Below are positions 1-10,835 of a stretch of DNA of 64,000 nt, piece after piece (position 1 is the first letter of the stretch; the number at the start of each line of letters is the position of its first letter). Below the pieces are notes generated by a model that was not told the origin of the DNA, ran no database searches, and worked only from the letters and a program-made list of their open reading frames with translations. A program made the translations under genes and the position numbers. The DNA lies in NCBI RefSeq assembly GCF_037975245.1, contig NC_092574.1, positions 25,253,213-25,317,212 on the forward strand, in the 5' to 3' direction. The DNA is from Apostichopus japonicus (lineage: Eukaryota; Echinodermata; Holothuroidea; Aspidochirotida; Stichopodidae).

Positions 1-262
1 TTATTTCTATTCTCGTATGACATCAGAGAATTAAGTAATATCCTTTTGCCTTAGGACCTCTTAACATTACAAACGTCTCTACGTCCGGCCTTGTGACGAA
101 ACCTACGGTATGACCATTCGTGATATGACTTATCCCAGTGACATATTAAATTATATACACAGAATTTTGAGAACCGGTACATGTTGATTATTTACTTTGT
201 TGGAAACAAGTAGCGGTGACGCGTTTGAACCCTGTGTTGGTTACGAAACTATTAATTCTTAC

Positions 263-355
263 CTTGGCTCCACTCTCCAGTAGTCGTAAAGTCAGAGCTT
301 TGCCCAATCCAGCAGCACCTCCGGTAACCAAAGCAAGTTTACCTTCAATCTTCAT
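263..355 (-). CDS. HPGD-like short-chain dehydrogenase, exon 1 only (paralogue cut by window edge)
   Basis: This is the first coding exon of a classical SDR oxidoreductase. Read on the minus strand it opens with ATG and gives 31 codons: MKIEGKLALVTGG, then AAGLGKAL and a leucine-rich helix ending ESGAK, followed by a GTAAG donor in phase 0. The TGGAAGLG segment is the TGxxxGxG cofactor loop of the Rossmann fold. Length, phase and sequence match exon 1 of the complete gene at 2608-8103, so the two are tandem head-to-tail paralogues. The remaining exons would lie left of base 1. The likely role is NAD-dependent oxidation of a hydroxy-eicosanoid or similar alcohol, inferred from the paralogue. 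No catalytic residues are visible in this exon. Confidence 0.85.
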
Positions 356-1060
356 ATTTCTTCCAATAAAGTTTTACTGCACTGTAATGTTAGTCGTTTT
401 TCGAAAGTAGAATTCTATATTTGTGTTTTGTTTTGAAGGCAACAAGAAGACCACGTCGTGAATTCAAGTAAACTTTAAACAACTTTGTAATAGGAACCTA
501 GAATGCAGCTCTGTTTTTATGATCAAAACAATTTATGTTTCGTATATTGGAAGTGAAGGGCAAAGGTCTAAGGTACATCAATACGTGAGGTTAGAATACT
601 TGTATTGCTAAATAGATAACTGCTATCTTTAAAGGAGTGATAAAATATATCAGCTTGTGATCATAAAGCTTCTGCTGAATGATAAGAGGTAATGAACTTA
701 CAAAACTTCCACTCAAATTATATCCTATTCATGGGCGATTATATTACCAGTTATATTACATCTGTCGCTACTCTTTATAGATCGGTGACTGATATGTAAT
801 ATAAAATCAAATTGATATGTCTTTCCTATAGGCAAGTTTGAGATATGCGAGCTGAACCTCGGTTTCATTTCGAAGTAACCTATGTACTTAAAGCGCATGA
901 TCATTTAGCAGTGGCGGAAATGGACAAGCATGCAATAGCCTTCCTTAGGGATAAAGCCGCGCATCCGAATGGCAGCTCTGCTTAACAGGCCCACGGCTCT
1001 TTAGCACAAATCCTTTCACACAACTTGTGTGATCTACTCTACCATCTGTATCCTCATATA

Positions 1061-1133
1061 TCATCATGTATCACCATGTATCACCATGTATCATCATGTA
1101 TCATCATGTATCACCATGTATTATCATGTATCA
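1061..1133. repeat. 10-bp tandem repeat
   Basis: About seven copies of a decamer of the form TCATCATGTA / TCACCATGTA stand in direct tandem. It is open in one frame by chance, giving a low-complexity His/Ser/Cys/Met peptide, and I do not treat it as coding. Confidence 0.85.
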
Positions 1134-1896
1134 CTCTATCATCTGTTCAAGCCTTATGTTGTGAAAACAAAGACGACAGGAGACTAATTATGAAATTATT
1201 ACTGTAATGGTCGCGTACATATACTTATGTTACTTAAGTCTTCATGTCTATACCATGGGGAAACAACATCTACCTCCACACGAAGTGGGAAATACGTAGC
1301 CTAATACTATTGTGTGGAGATAACTGTCCTTATATTACGTATCTACCAATCTTCCTCTGTAAATATTGATTAACTGTTAATTCAGAAAAGACTCTACATG
1401 TATACCTTTTCGTGCTGTAAAGAGCTGTATTGTTTTGAAAATCGCTACAAGAGAACAAGAAATATATGAAAAAGTTCTTTCTCCCATGGGACCCCCATGT
1501 ATCCAAACCATTGTTCCGCCCATACCGTACGGTCCTCTAAACCTCCAGTCAGTAACAGGGTACCCCCATTGCCCCAAGGACCATCCTATATCACTGTAAC
1601 AATCGCATGGTCAGAGTCAGTGAACTTGAAAGTGCAGACATATATATCCAGTTTGGTGCTCTTAATGGAATTGTTTCTCGCCAGGAAAGGGCAATGTCAA
1701 TTATTCGTTATCTTTCGGTAACTCAAAGTGTCATTAAGATAAGAATATGTTTACCCTAATAAGTTGATATTTTTAACAGAAAAATGTTCACCAACAAAAT
1801 AATATCTTGTCAAATTTGCCATTGTCCGTGAATGTCCGACGAGGTCAGTTAATTGGTCAGTTAAGTGTCCAGCACTGTAGTTTAAGTTTTGCCCAA

Positions 1897-1904
1897 TGAC
1901 GTCA
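1897..1904. promoter_or_regulatory. CRE-like octamer TGACGTCA
   Basis: This is a perfect palindromic TGACGTCA, the consensus for CREB/ATF bZIP proteins, about 1.5 kb upstream of the start codon at 355 on the minus strand. A second copy lies about 160 bp away. Functional assignment is inference. Confidence 0.4.
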
Positions 1905-2057
1905 TACATAAATTAGTTGCTTCATCGTAAGTCGTGTCAAAACGTTCAAAATTATTTATCAGAACAACTTTGTGTTAAGACCTAATTATAGACCTAAGTT
2001 ATGGTCTAAATATGCTTCAGAATGCGCTCAGAAATCGACGACTTTGTGGGCGGCTGA

Positions 2058-2065
2058 TGACGTCA
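2058..2065. promoter_or_regulatory. Second CRE-like octamer TGACGTCA
   Basis: A second perfect TGACGTCA lies in the same inter-gene spacer. Two perfect octamers within ~170 bp of AT-rich DNA are more than expected by chance and may serve the left HPGD-like paralogue or an enhancer for the pair. Confidence 0.4.
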
Positions 2066-2607
2066 GGCTAAATATCAGTATGACAATGATTGTCATTTCA
2101 TATTTTTTCCATGAAATGTTCACAGATTTGTAATGTTCAGTTATCATTAAGTTTACGTAAAGAAAAGCAAGTAAAAAAAAAATCAGAATTAAATAAAGGG
2201 AAAATAAACAAATCATTTACATAAAATTGTTTACGAGATTAAACAACTTTGACCAATTATTTGTGTGCCGTAACTATAACAGTCAAATAACACAAGTGCA
2301 AATAACAGTCGTAGTTCATTGGCGTTACCACTAAATTGTCACACAAAAACAATGAGGATACAATCATAAACGTATGACCTTCCAAGACATGATATCACTG
2401 AGACAATAAACATTCTCCGTGATGAAAGCAGTGAAATGATGGAATATTTAAAGTAGCATGATTTCAATTTCTAGCGTATTTGAAGATTAATAATTATGAA
2501 TAACTACGGAAATCCAATATTAAGTTCCTATAGATACTGTAATACATCCCCTCTGGTTGACAAACATCTTATTTAGCAGGAATCAGTAGCAGATAGAGCT
2601 CCCCTGT

Positions 2608-5600
2608 CTATGTCACAACTTTAATGCCTTCACTACCGAAAGCAGTAATGATGTCTCCGTGTAAGCTCTCGTCCTCTATCGCCAAAATGAAGGCATCCAC
2701 AACAACAGAAACACTAGAAAGAAAAAATAACCAAATCGTTTAAAGAACAGTACCTCGCAAGTCGTTTAAACTGGGCTTATGTCATTATTTGTGATGAAAC
2801 TTAATAGTTAAGTCAAATATATTGCATTGTGATGGCTATATTAGCATGGAAATGCGCAATCACCTTTAACCACCATAATATCCTGTTACAGAATAATTAT
2901 TTAATAGACGTAATTCATGTAATCCCATGTAAACGTTCGTAATATAGAAGACGTACTTTGTTACATGCTCCTTGATATCGTCTAATTCTTTCGTCATAAC
3001 GTTATCATCCACGACGTCTTGTTTCTTGAATATGTTGGTTAAGACTAGCCCAGGGCAAATCGCAACCACTCGTAAGTCTTTACTGAAGTTGTCTGCACTT
3101 GCCTATTCATAGTGAAAATATGGCAAGGTTATGATCAACAAATGAATACTGAATACAGATATATAATATACAAAATGCATAATTCGGTTTTCATTAACTT
3201 AAATGTAGGTCGAAGTCACGACACGCAAGCAGAACCAGTAACTGTAAAGTGTTACCGGTATGTGTGCTAGACGGTTTTGCTAGAATTGTCTAGAATATAT
3301 GCTAGTATACACATGAATAGCAACCAAAAGGGAAAATCTAAACTAAAAATTCTAAAACCATAGGGGATAATTTCAGTCGATGATTCGCTCTTAAAAGTTG
3401 TACAAACTGGGACTGAATTAACTAACCATTAAGGAACTAAACATAGAGTACCGGAGTAACGTTCAAAATGTTCTAAGCGTTTTTCAAAGTTATTTTCCTG
3501 CTGCTTTTTAAACTGCCAAGTTTATTCCCACGGTTAAGGAGGATTCAATAAAGGAAAGTAAAGGTTCTATCCGACGAAAATGTCGATGAACTTTATGGCT
3601 ACACATACAGGTCATAACAATGACATCTATAAGTTCTTGTACAGTGTTATTACTCACACTGGCTATAGTTTAGCTTTTAGTTTCAAACACAGACAATTAT
3701 CATCACCTTATCGGAAACAATCTTAATTCAATAGGAAACCAAATATTTTGTGAGCTGACAAACACAATGAATTAGAAATAAGATAAAAAGAAAATTAAAA
3801 ATAATTGGTTCCTGACGTTATCCGGAGTACCTTTGATATGAACAATTGAAAGAACATTGGTTACTTAGGCAACCTTATTAGAGGTTTAGAAACAATAGAT
3901 CAACATTATGTATAACGCGGAACCGAATTATTTTCTAATTTCAAGAACACGTGTTTGTATATCACACACTTTTTTCTCATTGCATAATTGAGCACACATC
4001 TTCTCATCTTCTCCCATCACCATTCTGTTATAGAAAACATTTAATTAAACGTTCCTAAATTTAAAAATTGTCGCTCTGGAAATAAAGAACCATAGAAGCG
4101 TGGAAAATATAAAATAAAATGATATCGGTCATATTTTCGTCATAACTGCTGACAAACGTCATAATGAAACGTACAAAAACAATCCGTCAATACAAATACG
4201 ATTTGATTTCTACTATATACAACAACTATTATTTTATTTTTTATTATAACCGAAAGAACTACCTTCTACGCACGACGGTGCAACGTTTGACGACGTTTAC
4301 ATGACTTCTTAGTAATATATAGACGAATAGGTATCCTATCATCATCTTTGTCTTCTAAATCACACAAGACCCAACCGATCTTGGCCTTAAGAGAGGAACA
4401 ATTGACAAAACATAACCTACCGGCAAAGATTTGGTAAAGGCCACTACGCCATGTTTAGCTGCAAAGTAGCTACTGTTCAGGATGTTTGTATCCTGAACCA
4501 CCATGCCTGTATACAGAAAAGGAGAAGAAGTAGGAATGGATTATATAGCTTTACATAGAAAATACATTAAATTGGATCACTCATCTTTTGCATCTATGTA
4601 ATTAACGGGAATCTCTAGTATTTTAGATATGATGGAAGCAGTTGTTATCGGGTATATTACATACCAGTAGGTTGATAGGTAACAATATATAGTATACTCC
4701 ATCACAACAAATAAACCATAGTCTACAGTCTCATGTTATCTCCATGTCAACGTCCACACCAATATAAAGGTATTAGACCGTAAGCCTCGTCACCAAACGT
4801 CACCAAAACGTAAAAACTCGAGTCTACCAAACGTGACCAGCTCTCTGGGTATAGGCCACATGACCGTGGTGTATACGCCACTTGGGGAAATGATAGACCT
4901 TTATTGGAATGTGTCATCTTCTTTTTGATTGTAATAAGGCAAAAAGTGGCTAGTCAATACCTATGCCATCCTATCCATGGTTCCTAGTCCTTTGCACTAA
5001 GCTGCTTTAAGATTTGATCATACTTGTCTTAGTTGTATAAATTTACTCGATTGACTTCTCTCTCGAATGAAACTTACCGGCGATTGATGATGTGTTTACA
5101 ATAATGCCTTTCTCTGGTCTTGGTTCTTTCGTCATTAATTCTTCAGCTATTAAACATCCATTAATGACTGCCAACTACAAAATTAAAAGTGTTATCTATG
5201 TCAATATGTACATTAAAGAAGACAAAGGTTAGGGTACATAGGTTGTTTGTTTGTTTTGTTTTTATCTCATAGAGAGCAGTTAATGAATATCGGTCAGGAA
5301 ATGAGAGGGTGGAGGGCAAGTGAAATAGTGGTACGTACAGCACATATTAAGCTTTCAAATTTGATTAAGTTTAATGATAAATTATCTAATGCATTGTCAA
5401 CAATCGGACTTATTACAGGTTTGCATTAGTTTACCTGACAATATAGAAACAAGCAACATCAAAAACTTCCTCCTCAAATATGAATAGAGTATTTTTGCAA
5501 AATCATATTAGGATATCTTGATACTATCTTTATGATAACGTATGGCCGTTTACTGGTTACTTTGGAAGGTGACGCAGGTGCCAATAGCCCGGGGTTATAT

Positions 5601-8103
5601 GAAGGAAAAAGGATGGCGGAGCCGAGGTCTGTCCAGGTAATCGGGGGTTGCCAGTCTACAGTATGGCCCTGGAGATATCATCAACTCATTTGCTCTTAAT
5701 ACGCATTACTTGTAATACTCATCCCCACCCCCGCAACTCGAATAGCCATCTGGCCAAGGAAAACTTCATCATTACCATAGAGGCCGTTTGTGAAAGTAAA
5801 CTTGATAGGTCGTCATAAATTGGCGTTATCGAAAAACATGGCTAATAATGCAATATTATTTGATTAAAATGTTGATGGAATCGAAATCCCAATATTGAGC
5901 AATGTGCATGGTATGTTAGAATTGTGGCCATGCCTTATTAAGGCGGTACGGGCCCGCATCCACAATAAGAGCATGCCAAGTGTTCCTCCGTGTGCCAGAT
6001 AGAAATCTCAAGGGCCGGATGCAGCCCGCGGGTCCTCTTTAAGAGCACCTGCTGATAGTGTAAGCCACTTCCAAACGTTATATGATGCTGCGGTTACACG
6101 GTATACCTACCAAACAAATCTCAATTGTCTTTCGGTTGTCTTTTGCGATTAATCCAGCGTTGTTCACTACAATATCAAGCTGCCCGTGTACATCGAATGC
6201 TTCTTGAAATGACTCTGAAAGAGATGGCAGGTTTTATATAATTACACATCGAATGCTTCTTGAAATGACTCTGAAAGAGATGGCAGGTTTTATATAATTA
6301 CACATCGAATGCTTCTTGAAATGACTCTGAAAGAGATGGCAGGTTTCATATAATTACACATCGAATGCTTCTTGAAATGACTCTGAAAAGTGAAGGAAAG
6401 TTTTATATGATTTACATGACGTATAACGTAGACTGTACACAGTTCTTCTACGATCAAACTGTTTAAACACATTGAAATTCGCTATAAGTTGTTAATAAAG
6501 CATTGGCAGACTTCTGGAACCATTCTCACGTTTTGATTTCGAAGAAAGTCACGTATAGTTGATATTAAGATCTTGTACGGCATAGAACCTACTTTTCTTC
6601 CGTGTGTGTACCATTTCCTAAAGGGACCATGATGACAATATCTAAGCATATATCTCTCTACGATTAAGTATTGTTATTTTAACAAAACTGGTAAAAGTGA
6701 AACAAAAAGACGGTGATCGCATCCGCGATCCGAGGGGTTAAAGCTTAACCTTTCCTACCACATGTGCCTAGAATCTTGAGGTTGAACACTACTGACTGAT
6801 GCAATCAGAATAAATAATATGAACATTTCGCTAAAATACTGAAATAGCTCAAACTGTCCAGTCGTTCATAGTATCGTTGGCCTACTGTCAACTAGGAATT
6901 AGAGACAGCGGCCCCCTGCCCCCCCCCCCCCCACCGCATGTTACGGCCCAGTACTTGGCAGCTAACTTAATTACAAAAATGTTTTTTGAACATATATAGA
7001 TAACTACTAAGCTAAATTTGAGGTATAATGAGTAGCATGATAACAGCAACAACAAGACTAGCAGCAATTAGCACCATGTATGTATATACTGTCTCATTAT
7101 CTGGTGGCTTAGCAGATAGCCTCAGCGGTGATTGGGCGCTGTTCCCTCGTTTAATTAACGTTAGAAATGAAATCCGTAATTGTTTTCAACCCAGTTACTT
7201 AATAATTATACTAATCTTATGTAGCACAATATTTGAGCTCCCTTTATGAGATACAAGAGTTATTATGAGCCCGATAGGCGAAGCGCCTACACGAGCCATT
7301 CACTAAACCGGGGGGGGGGGGGCATTTAAAATGGTGACCCACACCCTTCAGAAAGTGGGGAGGGGGCGTGTCCCCCTCTCCCCACATGATCCTGGCCCCT
7401 GCTATCGACTGACAGTATTACAGTATTACAGCTTCCCATTAATTGACGTGAGAAAACAAATTATTAAGTATTTGGTAGACTCACCGCGTAGTTTAGCTCC
7501 GTTTGACACGTCACAATGAATAAATCGAACTTTGTCACTGCCAAACTTTTCAGAAAATTCTGTCGCCGTTTGTTTTCCCAAGTCCGCGTTTATGTCAAGG
7601 ATGGCGACAAGCTATACAAGCATACAAAAAGAAAAAAGAAGAAGAATACATCCTGCCACTAAAAGTAAACATTCGTTAGGCTTTTAAAAAAATCTTCGAT
7701 TCCTAAATTGTTAACTGAAATGAACATATCTAACCCGTCGTCGCAGGATACGGAATGTTTGTATCATTACAGTATAAAATTGGGTATGTAGTTGGCAGGT
7801 GTGTTGAATACCCGACACAGGAAAAGAGAAATTAGCGTAACCTGGTTCGATTTTTCATTGATAATATTTGTCTCCTATTCCTCTTTTTCATCGACCTCGA
7901 ATCAACGTATTGACTTGCTTCAACCCAACCCACCCCCCTTCTCTCTTTCACATGTTTTAATAATGATATTCGTCTATGAAATGAAAAAAAAACTAAAATA
8001 TCAACAGTACCTTTGTTCCATGCTCGAGAAGACGCTGACAGAGGGCCTTGCCAATTCCCTCTGCTCCACCAGTCACCAATGCTACTTTGTTTAATATCTT
8101 CAT
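2608..8103 (-). CDS. HPGD-like: 15-hydroxyprostaglandin dehydrogenase (NAD+)-like SDR, complete 7-exon gene
   Basis: Seven exons join in consistent phase: 8011-8103, 7485-7611, 6111-6214, 5078-5174, 4421-4506, 2957-3102, 2608-2713 (complement). They give 252 residues, against 266 for human HPGD. Visible SDR motifs are TGGAEGIG near residues 11-18 (cofactor loop), AILDIN with an Asp that favours NAD+ over NADP+, NNAG mid-protein, NTSSIAG supplying the catalytic Ser, YFAAK as the YxxxK catalytic pair, and ICPGLVLT after it. The C-terminal exon (VVDAFILAIEDESLHGDII) matches the family's C-terminal helix. All donors are GT and all acceptors AG. Known role of the family: NAD-dependent oxidation of the 15-hydroxyl of prostaglandins and lipoxins in the cytosol. 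Substrate here is inference, since invertebrate HPGD-like SDRs are diverse. Exon 3's acceptor region is tandemly quadruplicated, and a hAT-like MITE lies ~320 bp upstream of the ATG. Confidence 0.92.
5930..6056. mobile_element. Possible hAT-type remnant in HPGD-like intron 3
   Basis: A GC-rich patch in an AT-rich intron contains an imperfect inverted pair: TTAAGGCGGTACGGGCCCGC on the left, and on the right GGGCCGGATGCAGCCCGCGG followed by TCCTCTTTAA. Such GGCCCGCGG-rich ends resemble old hAT-derived elements. I could not define target-site duplications. Confidence 0.25.
6191..6416. repeat. 56-bp tandem repeat duplicating the exon 3 splice acceptor of the HPGD-like gene
   Basis: Four units begin at 6191, 6247, 6303 and 6359, exactly 56 bp apart. 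Each contains, on the minus strand, a pyrimidine tract, the TTTCAG acceptor and the first ~24 nt of exon 3. Units 1-3 are nearly identical; unit 4 is diverged (a 2-nt insertion and several substitutions) and may be the ancestral edge. Only the acceptor at 6214/6215 joins exon 2 to an open exon 3. Use of the other three would add 56, 112 or 168 nt. The 168-nt version restores phase but reads GAT GTG TAA within the unit, so all upstream choices terminate early. Confidence 0.95.
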
Positions 8104-8421
8104 CTTCGACAGTATAAGTTAGCAACCAAACACACTATATAACTCTTTGTACGACACTTTCTCTAGGCTTACTAACTTCCTAGTTAAATCCAGGCGCATC
8201 CGATACCTATTACAAAGTTGAGGTTCCAACAGTCTATGGACAATCCCTTTGCGACATGTGTGTGTAACCTATACGCAATAGAAATAACCTGTTGAAGAAT
8301 TTTAAATGCGAACGTGTGTTGTGTGAAGTTAAAAGTCACCTTAGTTACGATTGTATAGAGTCGCCTTCTATGCGGTACAGTGAACAACAACAGATAAAGC
8401 TCAAGTTCAGAGGGGTTACAT

Positions 8422-9033
8422 CAGGGATTCCCTAACTTAACGATGTCAGAGTTGTCCGCGAACACCAACGTTTCGAGACACGATTGAGTTATACTATACT
8501 GTAATACGCATAACAGTGCCTCGTAAAAGGTCAAGTTCATAGTGTCATATTGAACTGATATATCATGTTAAAACAGGCTAGCGACTGCATGTTGTCACTC
8601 AACAACAATTCCAAGCATGAATTTATGCTAACTTTGCTTTTTGTCGGTCAAAATGGAGGTCATCTGGAATTTCCAAAATAATAATAATTATTACCCTGGT
8701 TAACCTTTTCAGTTACTTTCTCAGCTCTTTATCTTCATGACGTATTGCCATGCGTTCACCAACTTCACCTAAGTCATGCAGCCTGTGTCTGTTTCATAAT
8801 TCAGTTATTTTTCACATGCACGGTGCGGTACTACTATGGCAACATATGCGTATGGAACGCGAAAGAGTTTGTCGATAGGTTTTTGTACATTAATAAATTA
8901 TATGATATATCAGATTTTAGTTCAACAAAAAGTACTCTAGTTTTGACTTTCAGAAACATCTCACGAACCCCCTGGGATGGACTCACGCACCCTCTGGGGG
9001 TTCATGCCCCCCCCCCAAGTTAGGGAACCGCTG
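8422..9033. mobile_element. Non-autonomous hAT-like element (MITE), ~612 bp
   Basis: The left end reads CAGGGATTCCCTAACTT. The right end, reverse-complemented, reads CAGCGGTTCCCTAACTT, matching the CAGNGGTTCCC terminal inverted repeats of hAT transposons. The flanking octamers GGTTACAT and GGATAGAT agree at 6 of 8 positions, as expected of a decayed 8-bp target-site duplication. No transposase frame is visible inside. It sits ~320 bp upstream of the HPGD-like start codon, so it may overlap that promoter. Confidence 0.65.
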
Positions 9034-9092
9034 GGATAGATTGAGTTATAGTCTACGCAAACCTTGACAGGGTTATAAAATATATGTCATAA

Positions 9093-10550
9093 ACAGGATA
9101 GCAAGTACGATGTACAGCAATACGCTGACGACACAGTTCTGGCTCAGAGCGTTCTATTAATTCTATAGTTTATGTACTCAACGATTTTCGTAAGGTCTCG
9201 GGCCTCGTTATAAACTTTGATCAATCCTTACTGTTCCGTGTTGGTGGTTTTACTTCATCTCACCCACCCACATAACAAATTGTTTATTTCAAATTTCACA
9301 TGGTCCTATACAGTATTTTGGTATCTCTTTCACCAACCATAGTGAGGACTTTTGCATTTAAAGCATCTCCCAAAACTCTCTCGTCTAAAAAACATCCTTA
9401 ATATGTGGTCTGGCCGTGACCATACACCAATAGGTAACATTGTTATCATTCAGTCTTTTGCCTTATCACAGTTGGTGTATCATTTTACTGTCCTGCTCAA
9501 CCCTCCTTGTGATTTTATCAAGGAACTGAATAAGATTTTATTCGATTTTATTTGGAGCAAAAAGACGTCATAAAATAAAATATTCTGCCCTTAAGAATGA
9601 TTTCAATGACGGCGGTCTTCGAATGGTCCATATTGATATTTTTATTAAATCTTTAAACTGTTCTTGGGTTCGCCGGTTATGTTCACAAAAAAAATCAATA
9701 GTTGGAAAGTCTTCTTTAATATTGCTTAACGTAAATACGAGGATACATTTCTTTCTAAATGCAATATGCATCCTTATGACTTGACTCATGTTCATAACAG
9801 TTTTATTAAACAAGTGTGTGGATCTTGGTTTTCGTACAGTTTTCATATTCCTGATGATAATTTCTACAATGAAATAGTTTTCAACCATTCACTTTTAAAA
9901 GTCAATAAAAATTATACCTTCTTTGATGGAAAACTTCATGAAGTAGGGTGCCTTTTATGTACACTATTTTCTAGACAATGACAGTTCACCAAAAGATTTT
10001 GTGACTTTTGTCAACCAGTATTGTTTAAAAGACTTGCCTTTATACTTTTATTCTGGTACCATGAATGCGTTACCCTCCACTTGGAACATGTATTGCCGCT
10101 CTATCGAGCCAGTTCGTTGTAATGCAAAACACAATGAAATTAACTATCTATTATACACCTCACACCCAAATTCATCATAAAGCCGTTTATTCTTCACTGG
10201 TTTGTAGTCGTAAAACCACTCCGTCATGTGTGCGTAAATGACAAAATGAGTATAACTGTGAACTTGATTGGAACAAGATCTTTTCTATACCCTTTAAGTC
10301 TACCAAGGAACCTAAGCTTCAATAATTTCAGTACCGCTTTGTTCATAGTATTCTACGCGTAAATAACTTTCTATTACGATTGCTTTAATTGACTCTCCAC
10401 TGTGCACCTTTCCCAAGACATGTGGTGAGACCTTATCCCATTTGTTCTGGGACTGCCCGTTGTTATTAAATTCTGGAGTGATGCCGTGTTTTTATTCTTC
10501 AATAAACTCAATGTATTCTTTGGTGATGTAAATGATATTGCTCCCCCCCC
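9093..10550 (+). mobile_element. Degenerate Tx1/L1-like LINE, 5'-truncated reverse transcriptase ORF2
   Basis: Broken plus-strand frames read through the C-terminal half of a LINE ORF2. Near 9.1 kb comes the YADDT reverse-transcriptase catalytic box. It is followed by a thumb-like segment (KNILNMWSGRDHTPIG, then IKELNKILFDFIWSKK near 9.4-9.57 kb), then NDFNDGGLRMVH and IKSLNCSWVRRLC near 9.6-9.7 kb. Near 10.4 kb comes CGETLSHLFWDCP, the C-terminal zf-RVT-like module. Several frameshifts and stops make it inactive. It begins right after the hAT-like element and ends ~290 bp beyond the stop codon of the INPP5B/OCRL gene, which runs in the opposite direction. Confidence 0.85.
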
Positions 10551-10835
10551 CCCCTTAGGGGAGAAGGACGAATTCCTGTTGAATTAATGATCAACTGGGC
10601 TCGGTGTGGCTATCGCCGAATCTGTCAGCCACCATGTCTTAGCTAGCTATATAAATACTAAGAGACTGACCCATAAGTCTACATATAGAATAATTGTTTG
10701 TACATGTTTGTACATGAAACTCGCAAACCACATGCTTTTCAGTTTCATTTGATAGTGAAATGAAAGTTAATAACTTTTTGACACTGCATTTGTCGAATGT
10801 AACATTCTAGACGCGATGAATCTCCTCTTTGAATA

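Larger units (their letters stand above)
356..2607. other. Intergenic spacer between the tandem HPGD-like genes
   Basis: About 2.25 kb separates the 3' end of the complete gene from the first exon of the next copy, so it contains the promoter of the left paralogue. It holds a short 10-bp tandem repeat near 1.06 kb and two perfect CRE octamers near 1.9 and 2.06 kb. I see no convincing coding exon; short open frames here (for example 1497-1721 +) have no family resemblance. Confidence 0.6.
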
